DNA from: Variovorax boronicumulans
GTDB lineage: Bacteria; Pseudomonadota; Gammaproteobacteria; Burkholderiales; Burkholderiaceae_C
DNA: 64,000 bases
Direction: 5' to 3'
Assembly: GCF_029892485.1 (NCBI RefSeq)
Contig: NZ_JARXVG010000009.1
Location: 1-64,000 of the forward strand
Shown here piece by piece: positions 27,502 through 35,272 of this stretch (position 1 is its first letter; every line of letters starts with the position of its first letter). The notes under the pieces are model-generated. The model did not search any database, was not told where the DNA came from, and saw nothing but the letters and a program-made list of their open reading frames with translations. A program made the position numbers and the translations under genes.

Positions 27502-27552
27502 TTTTCTCACCCAGAATCCCTCCCTTGTTGTCGAGGGATGGGACGTTGGGTG
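27502..27552. repeat. Imperfect inverted repeat before a small membrane protein gene
   Basis: Outer arms TCACCCA / TGGGTGA and inner arms TCCCTC / GAGGGA form a nested dyad around CCTTGTTGTC, covering the start of the gene at 27538. It is preceded by an A/T-rich stretch. It may be a regulatory hairpin or an operator; no function is known. Confidence 0.45.
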
Positions 27553-27822
27553 AACAAGAAAATCGTGACCGGGGAGGGTGTCTCCTCAACAAGCAGTGGT
27601 CGTCTCGTGATCTGGGTGCTGATGCTTCTCCCGCTGATGGGCATCGGGATGCTGGTCTTTGTTCACCTCGATGACATTCGCCGCTGGCGCTGGGACTCGG
27701 TCGAGCACTGGATGCTGTTGGCATCCGTCGTCTTCGTGGTGGCGTCGCATGTGCTGATGCTGGTCCTGCTGTGCACAAGGCCCAAGAACAAAAGTAGCTG
27801 CGACGAGAACCGGACGGGCTGA
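27538..27822 (+). CDS. Small hypothetical protein with two membrane helices
   Basis: 94 aa. After a polar start, two hydrophobic helices are visible: LVIWVLMLLPLMGIGMLVFV and WMLLASVVFVVASHVLMLVL, separated by DDIRRWRWDSVEH. No family is recognised. It converges with the next gene, with nine bases between the stops. The start sits within an inverted repeat, so ATG 27538 is a best guess and a later start is possible. Confidence 0.5.
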   Translation: MGRWVNKKIVTGEGVSSTSSGRLVIWVLMLLPLMGIGMLVFVHLDDIRRWRWDSVEHWMLLASVVFVVASHVLMLVLLCTRPKNKSSCDENRTG

Positions 27823-27831
27823 GCCTCTTGT

Positions 27832-28278
27832 TCACTGCAGCTTGGGCAGGAACGAAGTTTCCATGTGATAGCGCTTCGGATTGCTCCGGTCGATGTAGAC
27901 CGGGATCCATTCCGGCACGTAGTCGGTCGGGTCGAACCAGAGGTTGGCGCTGCGGAACAGGTGCAGGGTGTGGGTCGATGTGTCGTGCCACCTGGCGACG
28001 ATGCGGTAGGGGTGCTCGCCGTTCACCTCGATGCTGCCGTTGACCTCGACCGACTGGAACTCGGCCTCGACGAGCTGGCCGTTTTGCCGCAGGTCGGCTT
28101 CCTTCTGCGCGCTCCATTGGCCGAACGCGATGATGCCGCCGCCGATGCCCGCGAAGATCAAGCCCATGATCGTGAGGGCCAGCTTGGCCTCGGGGTCCAC
28201 GAAGATCGCACCGACCAGGAGCAGGAGCCCGATGGCCAGGAAGAGCCATTTGATGAGGGTGATGACTTTGTGATCCAT
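27832..28278 (-). CDS. DUF3592-like membrane protein
   Basis: 148 aa from the ATG at 28278 (a longer reading from 28323 lacks coherent sequence before this point). Two helices are seen near the N-terminus: LIKWLFLAIGLLLLVGAIFV and LTIMGLIFAGIGGGIIAFG. The C-terminal soluble part (AEFQSVEVNGSIEVNGEHPY, then YVPEWIPVYIDRSNPKRYHM) resembles DUF3592 proteins, which have a small beta-rich domain after two helices. Function unknown. Confidence 0.65.
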   Translation of the reverse strand: MDHKVITLIKWLFLAIGLLLLVGAIFVDPEAKLALTIMGLIFAGIGGGIIAFGQWSAQKEADLRQNGQLVEAEFQSVEVNGSIEVNGEHPYRIVARWHDTSTHTLHLFRSANLWFDPTDYVPEWIPVYIDRSNPKRYHMETSFLPKLQ

Positions 28279-28423
28279 GGCGCCACTGTGCCTCTGTTTG
28301 GCGCAGGTCGATATAGCCAACATGGCTTAGTCGAATGGGGCATGAGGAACTGCGAACAGCTTCCTTCCGGCCCGGGAAGTCGCCTCACAGAATCTTTGGA
28401 ATCAACCCCAAAGAGGACCTTCG

Positions 28424-29365
28424 ATGAGCGCTGTTCTTTCTTCCCCCGCCGTTGCACAAGACAACGAGCTCGACATCGTCCGGCAGGCCGGCCACATCGG
28501 CGCCGAGGTGCGCGGCGTGCGGCTCTCGGGCGAACTGCAGCCGGAGGTGTTCCGGTCCATCAAGGCGGCGCTGCTCAAGCACAAGGTGCTGTTCTTCCGC
28601 GGACAGCAGCACCTGGACGACGCGCAGCAGCAGGCCTTCGGCCGCCTCTGGGGCGAACTGGTGCCGCACCCGACCGTGCCCTCGAAGGACGGCACGAAGC
28701 TGCTGGAACTCGACTCGCGCCACGGCGGCCGAGCCAACTCGTGGCACACCGACGTCACCTTCGAAGTGGCCTATCCGCAGGTGTCGATCCTGCGTGCGGT
28801 CGTGATCCCGCCCTATGGCGGCGATACCGTCTGGGCCAACACCGTGGCCGCCTACGAAAGCCTCTCCGAAGACCTGAAGGCGCTGGCCGACCGGCTGCGC
28901 GCGGTGCATGGCAACGACTACGACTACGCCGCCTCGCGACAGCCGGCGGACCTCGCCGATGAAGGCGTCAAGCGCTACAAGGAGGTGTTCACCCGCCGCC
29001 TGCTCGAAGCCGAGCACCCGGTGGTGCGCGTGCACCCGGAGACCGGCGAGCGCAGCCTCGTGCTGGGTCACTTCGTGAAACGGCTGGTCGGCCATTCGAC
29101 TTATGACTCCGGCCATCTGCTGAGCGTGCTGCAAAGCCATGTGCACCGCCTGGAGAACACGGTGCGCTGGCGCTGGACGCAGGGTGACGTGGCGATCTGG
29201 GACAACCGGGCCACGCAGCACTACGCGATCAACGACTACGGGGACCAGCACCGGGTGGTGCGCCGGGTCACGATCGCGGGCGACGTGCCCTATGGGGTGG
29301 ACGGTGCCAAGAGCGTGGACCTGACCGCGCCGGCCGTGCGCGCGGCGGAGGCGACGGCCGCCTGA
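28424..29365 (+). CDS. TauD/TfdA-family 2-oxoglutarate-dependent dioxygenase
   Basis: 313 aa. The iron-binding facial triad is visible: His and Asp in NSWHTDVTFE at about 105-112 and the distal His in DYGDQHRVVRR at about 275, with Arg after it for 2-oxoglutarate. The family oxidises taurine, alkylsulfates, 2,4-D or related molecules. Its position inside the sulfur island points to a sulfonate or sulfate ester substrate, releasing sulfite or sulfate, though the exact substrate cannot be seen. Its own start region is separate from the preceding convergent pair. Confidence 0.87.
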   Translation: MSAVLSSPAVAQDNELDIVRQAGHIGAEVRGVRLSGELQPEVFRSIKAALLKHKVLFFRGQQHLDDAQQQAFGRLWGELVPHPTVPSKDGTKLLELDSRHGGRANSWHTDVTFEVAYPQVSILRAVVIPPYGGDTVWANTVAAYESLSEDLKALADRLRAVHGNDYDYAASRQPADLADEGVKRYKEVFTRRLLEAEHPVVRVHPETGERSLVLGHFVKRLVGHSTYDSGHLLSVLQSHVHRLENTVRWRWTQGDVAIWDNRATQHYAINDYGDQHRVVRRVTIAGDVPYGVDGAKSVDLTAPAVRAAEATAA

Positions 29366-29495
29366 ATACCCGCGCTATACAACGTCCGGTTGTTAGGAAT
29401 CGACTTTTCAGTCGTTGGAGGTTCTGGAGGACGCTCCTAAAGTGGTGGTTATCGCCATCAAGGCGAATTCCAACGCACAACAGGAGCCGCACAGC

Positions 29496-29975
29496 ATGTC
29501 AGTGGAAGTTGAAGAACTCGTCTTGCCCGAATCCCTGGAACAAGCGCGCGCCAAGGCCGCCGAAAGCAATCTGCCCTATGCCGGCGGCGTGACGCCGACG
29601 GTGGCCTGGGATCTGGTGCAGAAAGGCCAGGCCGTGCTGGTCGACGTGCGCTCGGGCGAGGAACGCAAGTTCGTCGGCCGTGTGCCCGAGAGCCTTCACG
29701 TGGCCTGGGCCACGGGCACCGCGCTCACGCGCAACCCGCGCTTCGTTCGCGAGCTCGAAGCCAAGCTCGCGAAAGAGGGTGGCAAGGATGCCGTGGCGCT
29801 GCTGCTGTGCCGCAGCGGCAAGCGCTCCGCACTGGCCGCCGAGGCTGCCGCGAAGGCAGGATTCACCAACGTCTTCAACGTGCTCGAAGGCTTCGAGGGC
29901 GAGATCGATGCGCAGCAGCACCGCGGTGGTGCGGACGGCTGGCGCTTCCATCAATTGCCCTGGGTGCAGGACTGA
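29496..29975 (+). CDS. Rhodanese-domain sulfurtransferase
   Basis: 159 aa from the ATG at 29496, preceded by CAGGAG at 29481-29486. It is a single rhodanese domain with AVLVDVRSGEERKFVGRVPE and the active-site loop LLCRSGKRSALAAEAA, catalytic Cys at about residue 105. Rhodaneses carry a persulfide and pass sulfane sulfur between partners. It opens the gene row rhodanese - serine acetyltransferase - XRE - encapsulin - cysteine desulfurase, so it may accept or deliver sulfur for the encapsulin store. Confidence 0.92.
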   Translation: MSVEVEELVLPESLEQARAKAAESNLPYAGGVTPTVAWDLVQKGQAVLVDVRSGEERKFVGRVPESLHVAWATGTALTRNPRFVRELEAKLAKEGGKDAVALLLCRSGKRSALAAEAAAKAGFTNVFNVLEGFEGEIDAQQHRGGADGWRFHQLPWVQD

Positions 29976-30024
29976 CCGACGCCTCTCGCACAAGACCCAC
30001 AAGAAGTTCAAGGGGGAAAAACAG

Positions 30025-30939
30025 ATGGCCCATTTCGAGGTAAGCGACATCGTGCGCGCGCTGCACGGCGTGCGCGACGACTGGCGCGATTCACAGCGGC
30101 GCTCGCGAGAGCCCGGTGCGCGCGAGTTTCCGTCGCGCGATGCGCTCACGCAGATCGTCGAGTCGCTCAAGGGCGCGCTCTTTCCGATGCGGCTCGGCCC
30201 GCCGGACCTGCGCCACGAGAGCGAGGACTTCTACGTCGGCCACACGCTCGACGCCGCCTTGCAGGCGCTGCTGGTGCAGGCACGGCTGGAACTCAATTTC
30301 AATGCGCGTCTGCAGCCGCGTCCCGCCAGCGAGATCGACGACGCGGCCACCGAAGCGGTGCGCCAGTTCGCGAACGCGCTGCCTGGCCTGCGCCGCCTGC
30401 TCGACAGCGACGTGCTCGCCGCCTACCAGGGCGACCCGGCTGCGCGCAGCGTCGACGAAGTGCTGCTGTGCTATCCCGGTGTGCTCGCGATGATCCATCA
30501 CCGCCTCGCGCACCAGCTCTACAAGCTCGATCTGCCGCTGCTCGCGCGCATCGTGGCCGAGCTGGCGCATGGGCAGACCGGCATCGACATCCACCCCGGC
30601 GCGCAGATCGACGCGGGCTTCTTCATCGACCACGGCACGGGCGTGGTGATCGGCGAAACGGCTGTCATCGGCAAGCGCGTGCGGCTCTACCAGGCCGTGA
30701 CGCTGGGCGCCAAGCGCTTTCCCACCGACACCGAAGGCAACCTGCAGAAGGGCCTGCCGCGGCATCCGGTGGTCGAAGACGACGTGGTCATCTATGCGGG
30801 CGCGACCATCCTCGGCCGTGTCACCTTGGGCAAGGGCGCGGTGATCGGCGGCAACGTGTGGATCACCGACGACGTGAAGCCGGGTGCGAGCGTGACCCAG
30901 GCCAGTTTGCAGAATGCACCGAAAGCGAGCGCACCATGA
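30025..30939 (+). CDS. Serine O-acetyltransferase (EpsC/CysE type)
   Basis: 304 aa from ATG 30025, 49 bases after the rhodanese stop. An alpha-helical N-terminal domain is followed from about residue 185 by a left-handed beta-helix (GIDIHPGAQIDAGFFIDHG, VVIGETAVIGKRVRLYQAVT), the fold of serine acetyltransferases of the EpsC type. It makes O-acetylserine, the carbon acceptor for sulfide in cysteine synthesis, and so supplies substrate to the downstream desulfurase. Stop and next start overlap (ATGA). Confidence 0.94.
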   Translation: MAHFEVSDIVRALHGVRDDWRDSQRRSREPGAREFPSRDALTQIVESLKGALFPMRLGPPDLRHESEDFYVGHTLDAALQALLVQARLELNFNARLQPRPASEIDDAATEAVRQFANALPGLRRLLDSDVLAAYQGDPAARSVDEVLLCYPGVLAMIHHRLAHQLYKLDLPLLARIVAELAHGQTGIDIHPGAQIDAGFFIDHGTGVVIGETAVIGKRVRLYQAVTLGAKRFPTDTEGNLQKGLPRHPVVEDDVVIYAGATILGRVTLGKGAVIGGNVWITDDVKPGASVTQASLQNAPKASAP

Positions 30940-31205
30940 AGGCCTTTGTCGAAGATTTCGGTGTCACCGTGCGTCAGCTGCGCGAGGCGAATGGTTGGTC
31001 CCAGGAGCAGCTGGCCGAGCGTTCGGACCTCAATCGCTCGTATGTCGGCGAGGTCGAACGCGGCCGGGTGATCCCGTCGATCGTCACCGCGCAGAAGCTC
31101 GCGACGGCGCTGGGCATCAACATCGTCAACCTGCTCGCACGCTGCGAACAGCTGGAGCAATCGCGTCTCGCCAGGCGGATCAACTTGGCGGCTATAGCCT
31201 GTTGA
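30936..31205 (+). CDS. XRE-family transcriptional regulator
   Basis: 89 aa, starting at the ATGA overlap with the acetyltransferase gene. It has a single helix-turn-helix: TVRQLREANGWSQEQLAERS then DLNRSYVGEVERGRVIPS. Such small single-domain regulators often control the operon they lie in. The coupled start and the location before the encapsulin gene suggest control of the sulfur-storage genes; ligand unknown. Confidence 0.88.
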   Translation: MKAFVEDFGVTVRQLREANGWSQEQLAERSDLNRSYVGEVERGRVIPSIVTAQKLATALGINIVNLLARCEQLEQSRLARRINLAAIAC

Positions 31206-31269
31206 GGGGAAACCCTTGGCCGCCTGACACTGGCGACCAATTTCTTACCTCTCCACGGAGCTTCAATAC

Positions 31270-32202
31270 ATGAGCGCAACAGTCGGTGGTACCACCGCCC
31301 TTGGCGACAACGCCGCACGCCAGCTGGCCAATGCCACCAAGACAGTCCCCCAACTCGAGACCATCAGCCCGCGTTGGCTGACGCATCTCCTGCAATGGGT
31401 GCCGGTGGAGGCGGGCATCTACCGCGTCAACAAGGTCAAGAACCCCGAGTCGATCAAGGTCACCTGCACCTCGCGCGAAGAAGAAAACCAGCTGCCGCGC
31501 ACCTTCGTCGACTACGAAGAAAACCCGCGCGAGCACTACCTCAATGCGGTGAGCACCGTGCTCGACGTGCACACGCGCATCTCCGACCTCTACAGCAGCC
31601 CGCACGACCAGATCAAGGAGCAGCTGCGTCTCACGATCGAAACGATCAAGGAGAACCAGGAGAGCGAGCTCATCAACAACCCCGACTACGGCCTGCTGGC
31701 GCAAGTGAGCGAAGAGCAGCGCATCTTCCCGCTGACCGGCGCGCCCACGCCCGATGACCTGGACGAGCTGCTGACCAAGGTGTGGAAGGAACCAGCGTTC
31801 TTTCTCACCCACCCGCTGGCCATCGCCGCCTTCGGGCGCGAAGCCACGCGCCGCGGCACGCCGCCGCCGACGGTGAGCCTCTTCGGTTCGCAGTTCATCA
31901 CCGGGCGCGGCATTCCGCTGATTCCGTCGAACAAGGTGCCTGTGGCCGACGGCAAGAGCAAGATCCTGCTGCTGCGCGTTGGCGACAAGCGCCAGGGCGT
32001 GGTGGGGCTGTTCCAGCCGGGCCTCTCGGGCGAGCAGAGCCCGGGGCTGTCGGTGCGCTTCATGGGCATCAACAACCACGCGATCGCGTCGTACCTGATC
32101 TCGCTGTATTGCTCGCTGGCGGTGCTGACCACCGATGCGCTGGCGGTGCTCGACGACGTCGAGATCGGCAAGTACCACGACTATCCCGACACCTACAAGT
32201 AA
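31270..32202 (+). CDS. Family 2A encapsulin nanocompartment shell protein (SrpI-like)
   Basis: 310 aa. The protein matches the SrpI/major membrane protein I family now known as Family 2A encapsulins: AARQLANATKTVPQLETISP, WVPVEAGIYRVNKVKNPES, IHTRISDLYSSPHDQIKEQ, THPLAIAAFGREATRRGTPP and GVVGLFQPGLSGEQSPGLSV. These have the HK97 phage capsid fold and build protein shells that enclose a cysteine desulfurase. Ribosome site CGGAG lies at 31256-31260. The desulfurase gene begins seven bases after the stop, the standard pairing. No cyclic-nucleotide-binding insertion, which marks Family 2B, is present. The shell is expected to store elemental sulfur in the cytoplasm. Confidence 0.95.
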   Translation: MSATVGGTTALGDNAARQLANATKTVPQLETISPRWLTHLLQWVPVEAGIYRVNKVKNPESIKVTCTSREEENQLPRTFVDYEENPREHYLNAVSTVLDVHTRISDLYSSPHDQIKEQLRLTIETIKENQESELINNPDYGLLAQVSEEQRIFPLTGAPTPDDLDELLTKVWKEPAFFLTHPLAIAAFGREATRRGTPPPTVSLFGSQFITGRGIPLIPSNKVPVADGKSKILLLRVGDKRQGVVGLFQPGLSGEQSPGLSVRFMGINNHAIASYLISLYCSLAVLTTDALAVLDDVEIGKYHDYPDTYK

Positions 32203-32208
32203 GCCGCG

Positions 32209-34236
32209 GTGAGTACCCCAACGATTCCGGGCGAGGCGCCGTTCGATCCGGCCATCCTGGCGCGCATGGCGAGTGCCATGTTCGCCGCGCTGCCGGGCAC
32301 GCCACCGACCTCGTTGCCGGGCGTGGCGAGCGGGCTGGTGCCGGGCGCGCAGTTCCCCGCCAACATCGCGCCGCCGGGCTCGCCGCTGGTGAGCCCCGCC
32401 GGCTTCGGGCCCAGCGTGCCGGGCACGCCGATTCCGCAAGGGCAGATTCCGGGCGCCAACGTGTTGCCGGCATCGCCGACCCAATTGCCTTCGCTGGCCA
32501 ACCGTGCGCCGGCACTGCTGCCGCATGCGGTGGCGGGCAATGGCGTGCCGGACAACTTGTTGTCCGTGGCGCCAGCCTTCGAGCCGCGTTCGGGTGGCAC
32601 GGTGCTGGGTGTGCCACAGCAGGCCGGTGCGCCGGTTGGACCGCAAGCCGGGGCGTCTTCGCCGTTCTACTTTCTGAACAACAGTTACGGGCACCCGACG
32701 GCGGGGGCAGCCTCTGCCATCTCCGCGCCTGCGCAGGTCTTGCCCCCTCTCCCGCTTGCGGGAGAAGGCTGGGGTGAGGGCAGGGGCGCTCAATCATTTG
32801 CTGGCGTTTCCTCGCCGCAGCCCCTCACCCCAACCCTCTCCCCAGAGGGGCGAGGGAGCCAATCCCCGGTGCAAGGGAGTGACAAGCCGCAGTTCTACTT
32901 CGTCGATGCGGTGCGCTTGCCCAACGGCTTCGTCACGCCGGCCAAGCCCCATCCGCACGGTACGGCCCGCGACCCCGAAGCCGTGCCGCTCGCCGGCTCC
33001 GGCCAGCATCCGCCGTTCGACGTCAATGCCGTACGCCGCGACTTCCCGATCCTGCAGGAGCGCGTCAACGGCAAGCAGCTCGTGTGGTTCGACAACGCGG
33101 CCACCACGCACAAGCCGCAGTCGGTCATCGACCGCATCGCGTACTTCTACGAACACGAGAACTCGAACATCCATCGTGCGGCGCATGAGCTCGCTGCGCG
33201 CGCGACCGATGCCTACGAAGGTGCCCGCGAGCGCGTGCGCAAGTTCATCAACGCACCCGAAGTCGAAGAAGTGATCTTCGTGCGCGGTACCACCGAGGCC
33301 ATCAACCTCGTGGCCAAGAGCTGGGGCGGGCAGCACGTGGGCGAGGGCGACGAGATCATCGTCTCGAACCTGGAGCACCACGCCAACATCGTGCCGTGGC
33401 AACAGCTCGCTGCCGCCAAGGGCGCGAAGCTGCGCGTGATCCCGGTGGACGACTCGGGCCAGGTGCTGCTCGACGAATACCGCAAGCTGCTCAACGACCG
33501 CACGAAGATCGTTGCCGTCACGCAGGTTTCGAACGCGCTGGGCACCGTGGTGCCGGTGAAGGAGATCGTCGAGCTCGCGCACCGTGCTGGCGCCAAGGCG
33601 CTGGTCGACGGCGCGCAGTCGGTCTCGCACATGCGCGTCGACGTGCAGGACATCGGTGCCGACTTTTTCGTCTTCTCCGGCCACAAGGTGTTCGGCCCGA
33701 CCGGCATCGGCGTGGTCTGGGGCAAGCGCGAAGTGCTCGAAGACATGCCGCCCTGGCAGGGCGGCGGCAACATGATTGCCGACGTGACCTTCGAGAAGAC
33801 CGTGTTCCAGCCGATCCCGAACAAGTTCGAGGCCGGCACCGGCAACATCGCCGATGCGGTGGGCCTGGGCGCGGCGATCGACTACGTGAACAAGGTCGGT
33901 ATCGAGAACATCGCGCGCTATGAGCACGAGCTGCTCGTGTACGGCATGCAGAAGCTCGGCGCGATCCCGGGCGTGCGGCTGATCGGCACGGCGGCCGACA
34001 AGGCGAGCGTGATGTCCTTCGTGCTCGACGGCTACAGCACCGAAGAGGTGGGCCATGCGCTGAATGACGAAGGCATCGCGGTGCGCACGGGCCACCACTG
34101 TGCGCAGCCGATCCTGCGGCGCTTCGGCGTGGAGACAACGGTGCGGCCTTCGCTCGCGTTCTACAACACATTCGACGAGGTGGACCGGTTGGTGACGGTG
34201 GTGCGGCGTCTGGCAGGGCAGCGGCGCGCGGGCTGA
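32209..34236 (+). CDS. Encapsulin cargo cysteine desulfurase (SufS-like) with long disordered N-terminus
   Basis: 675 aa from a GTG start seven bases after the shell gene. Residues 1 to about 268 are Pro/Gly/Ala-rich and low in order, as in known Family 2A cargo, where this region carries the targeting signal. Two similar short motifs, SPFYFLNNSYGHP (about 151-163) and PQFYFVDAVRLPNG (about 228-240), are candidate shell-binding peptides. Between them lies a repeat-derived stretch. From about 270 the enzyme is a group II desulfurase: FPILQERVNGKQLVWFDNAA, PLP Lys in FSGHKVFGPTGIGVVWG (about 493) and catalytic Cys in RTGHHCAQP (about 630). It removes sulfur from cysteine to form alanine and a persulfide or sulfur. 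Confidence 0.95.
   Translation: MSTPTIPGEAPFDPAILARMASAMFAALPGTPPTSLPGVASGLVPGAQFPANIAPPGSPLVSPAGFGPSVPGTPIPQGQIPGANVLPASPTQLPSLANRAPALLPHAVAGNGVPDNLLSVAPAFEPRSGGTVLGVPQQAGAPVGPQAGASSPFYFLNNSYGHPTAGAASAISAPAQVLPPLPLAGEGWGEGRGAQSFAGVSSPQPLTPTLSPEGRGSQSPVQGSDKPQFYFVDAVRLPNGFVTPAKPHPHGTARDPEAVPLAGSGQHPPFDVNAVRRDFPILQERVNGKQLVWFDNAATTHKPQSVIDRIAYFYEHENSNIHRAAHELAARATDAYEGARERVRKFINAPEVEEVIFVRGTTEAINLVAKSWGGQHVGEGDEIIVSNLEHHANIVPWQQLAAAKGAKLRVIPVDDSGQVLLDEYRKLLNDRTKIVAVTQVSNALGTVVPVKEIVELAHRAGAKALVDGAQSVSHMRVDVQDIGADFFVFSGHKVFGPTGIGVVWGKREVLEDMPPWQGGGNMIADVTFEKTVFQPIPNKFEAGTGNIADAVGLGAAIDYVNKVGIENIARYEHELLVYGMQKLGAIPGVRLIGTAADKASVMSFVLDGYSTEEVGHALNDEGIAVRTGHHCAQPILRRFGVETTVRPSLAFYNTFDEVDRLVTVVRRLAGQRRAG
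32743..32857. repeat. REP-like double palindrome inside the desulfurase coding sequence
   Basis: Two units face each other. The left unit (32743-32780) has the hairpin CTCCCGC-TT-GCGGGAG and ends GGCTGGGGTGAGGG; the right unit (32821-32857) begins CCCTCACCCCAACC and contains CTCTCCCCAGAGGGGCGAG. The arms are near-complementary over about 21 bases with two mismatches. Such pairs are usually intergenic REP/BIME-like elements. Here they are in frame and translated to LPLAGEGWGEG and LTPTLSPEGRGS in the disordered N-terminus. Confidence 0.8.
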
Positions 34237-34242
34237 GGCGGA

Positions 34243-35247
34243 TCAGGGCTTCGGCGCCTGCCCGAGGTGCTGGCTGAAGAAGGCGAGCACCCCGGCGTTC
34301 ATCTTGTCGTGGAATGCCACGCGGTCGAAGCCCGGTGCGTCGCTGCAGATATCGGGCCATTCGCTGGCCTGCGCCGTGGAGCAGGGCGCCAGAAAGGCGA
34401 AGTGCGCGGAGCCGGGCTGCACCCGGAAGTCGGGCGGTGACGGGAGGCTGCGCCTGACAGCCTCCACGTCGCGGGGCAGCACGCCGTCGCCGCCGCGCTC
34501 CGAAGCCCAGAGCAGGATCGGGATCGTCACGTTCTTCAGGCGCTCGGCATCGAACACCATGCCGAGCGGGTCGGCGATCACGGCCGCACGGATGCGGGTG
34601 TCGCGGGTCAGCGGCGCAGCGAGCAACTCGCGAAATCGTTGACGCATTTGCCCACATGCCGCGCCTTCCGGCGCCGAAGCGCAAGGTGACGAAGGCAGGG
34701 TTGGCAGTCGCTTGAAATCCGGACGGCCGCCGGCGAGTGCGAGACCCGTGTAGCCGCCCCTGGAGAAACCGAAGAAGCCGATCTGTCCTGCGGCCAGCCT
34801 GTCATGCGCGGGCCATTGCGCGAGCATGTAGTCGATCAACCGCTTGATGTCCGTGGTTCGCGTCGCGAGTGCAGAGAGCTTGTCGTCCGGCCCGCCGCGC
34901 AGCTGGAAGTTGTCGCTCGAATGGTTGATGGCCGCGACCACGAAGCCCGCATCGGCCAGCACTTGCGCCGTGTCGTGGTGGCCCAGAAAGGAGCCGCCGT
35001 ATCCGTGCGACAGCACGATCAACGGCAAGGGGCCGCCCGCTGGGATCGGGCAGTCCCGCACGCCGGAAAGCGCGTAATGGCCGAGCCTGATTTCTCCGGC
35101 CGGTGCGGCACAGGGCGTCCACACCGCGCCGCGCAGCGCCGGGCCTTGCGCATCGGCCGGTGTCTCGAAGGTGCTGAAGCCCGCGGCCTGTGCGAATGTG
35201 GCAAGGAGACAGAAGGCGGTGGCGACCAGAAAGCGAAGCAAAGGCAT
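34243..35247 (-). CDS. Secreted alpha/beta hydrolase (dienelactone hydrolase/PAF-acetylhydrolase-like)
   Basis: 334 aa. A signal peptide (LLRFLVATAFCLLATFAQA) precedes the mature domain. The oxyanion loop LIVLSHGYGGSFLGH and the nucleophile elbow IGFFGFSRGGYTGLAL show a serine hydrolase. A late FLAPCS and several Cys suggest periplasmic disulfides. Substrate cannot be inferred. It is convergent with the desulfurase gene, with six bases between the stops. Confidence 0.82.
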   Translation of the reverse strand: MPLLRFLVATAFCLLATFAQAAGFSTFETPADAQGPALRGAVWTPCAAPAGEIRLGHYALSGVRDCPIPAGGPLPLIVLSHGYGGSFLGHHDTAQVLADAGFVVAAINHSSDNFQLRGGPDDKLSALATRTTDIKRLIDYMLAQWPAHDRLAAGQIGFFGFSRGGYTGLALAGGRPDFKRLPTLPSSPCASAPEGAACGQMRQRFRELLAAPLTRDTRIRAAVIADPLGMVFDAERLKNVTIPILLWASERGGDGVLPRDVEAVRRSLPSPPDFRVQPGSAHFAFLAPCSTAQASEWPDICSDAPGFDRVAFHDKMNAGVLAFFSQHLGQAPKP

Positions 35248-35272
35248 GGCGAATCCTGCGTGAGGTCGAAAG

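Noticed and set aside
31270..32202. Phage capsid remnant
   Set aside because: The shell protein has the HK97-type relation but matches SrpI-type encapsulins, is paired with a desulfurase, and no other phage genes are nearby.
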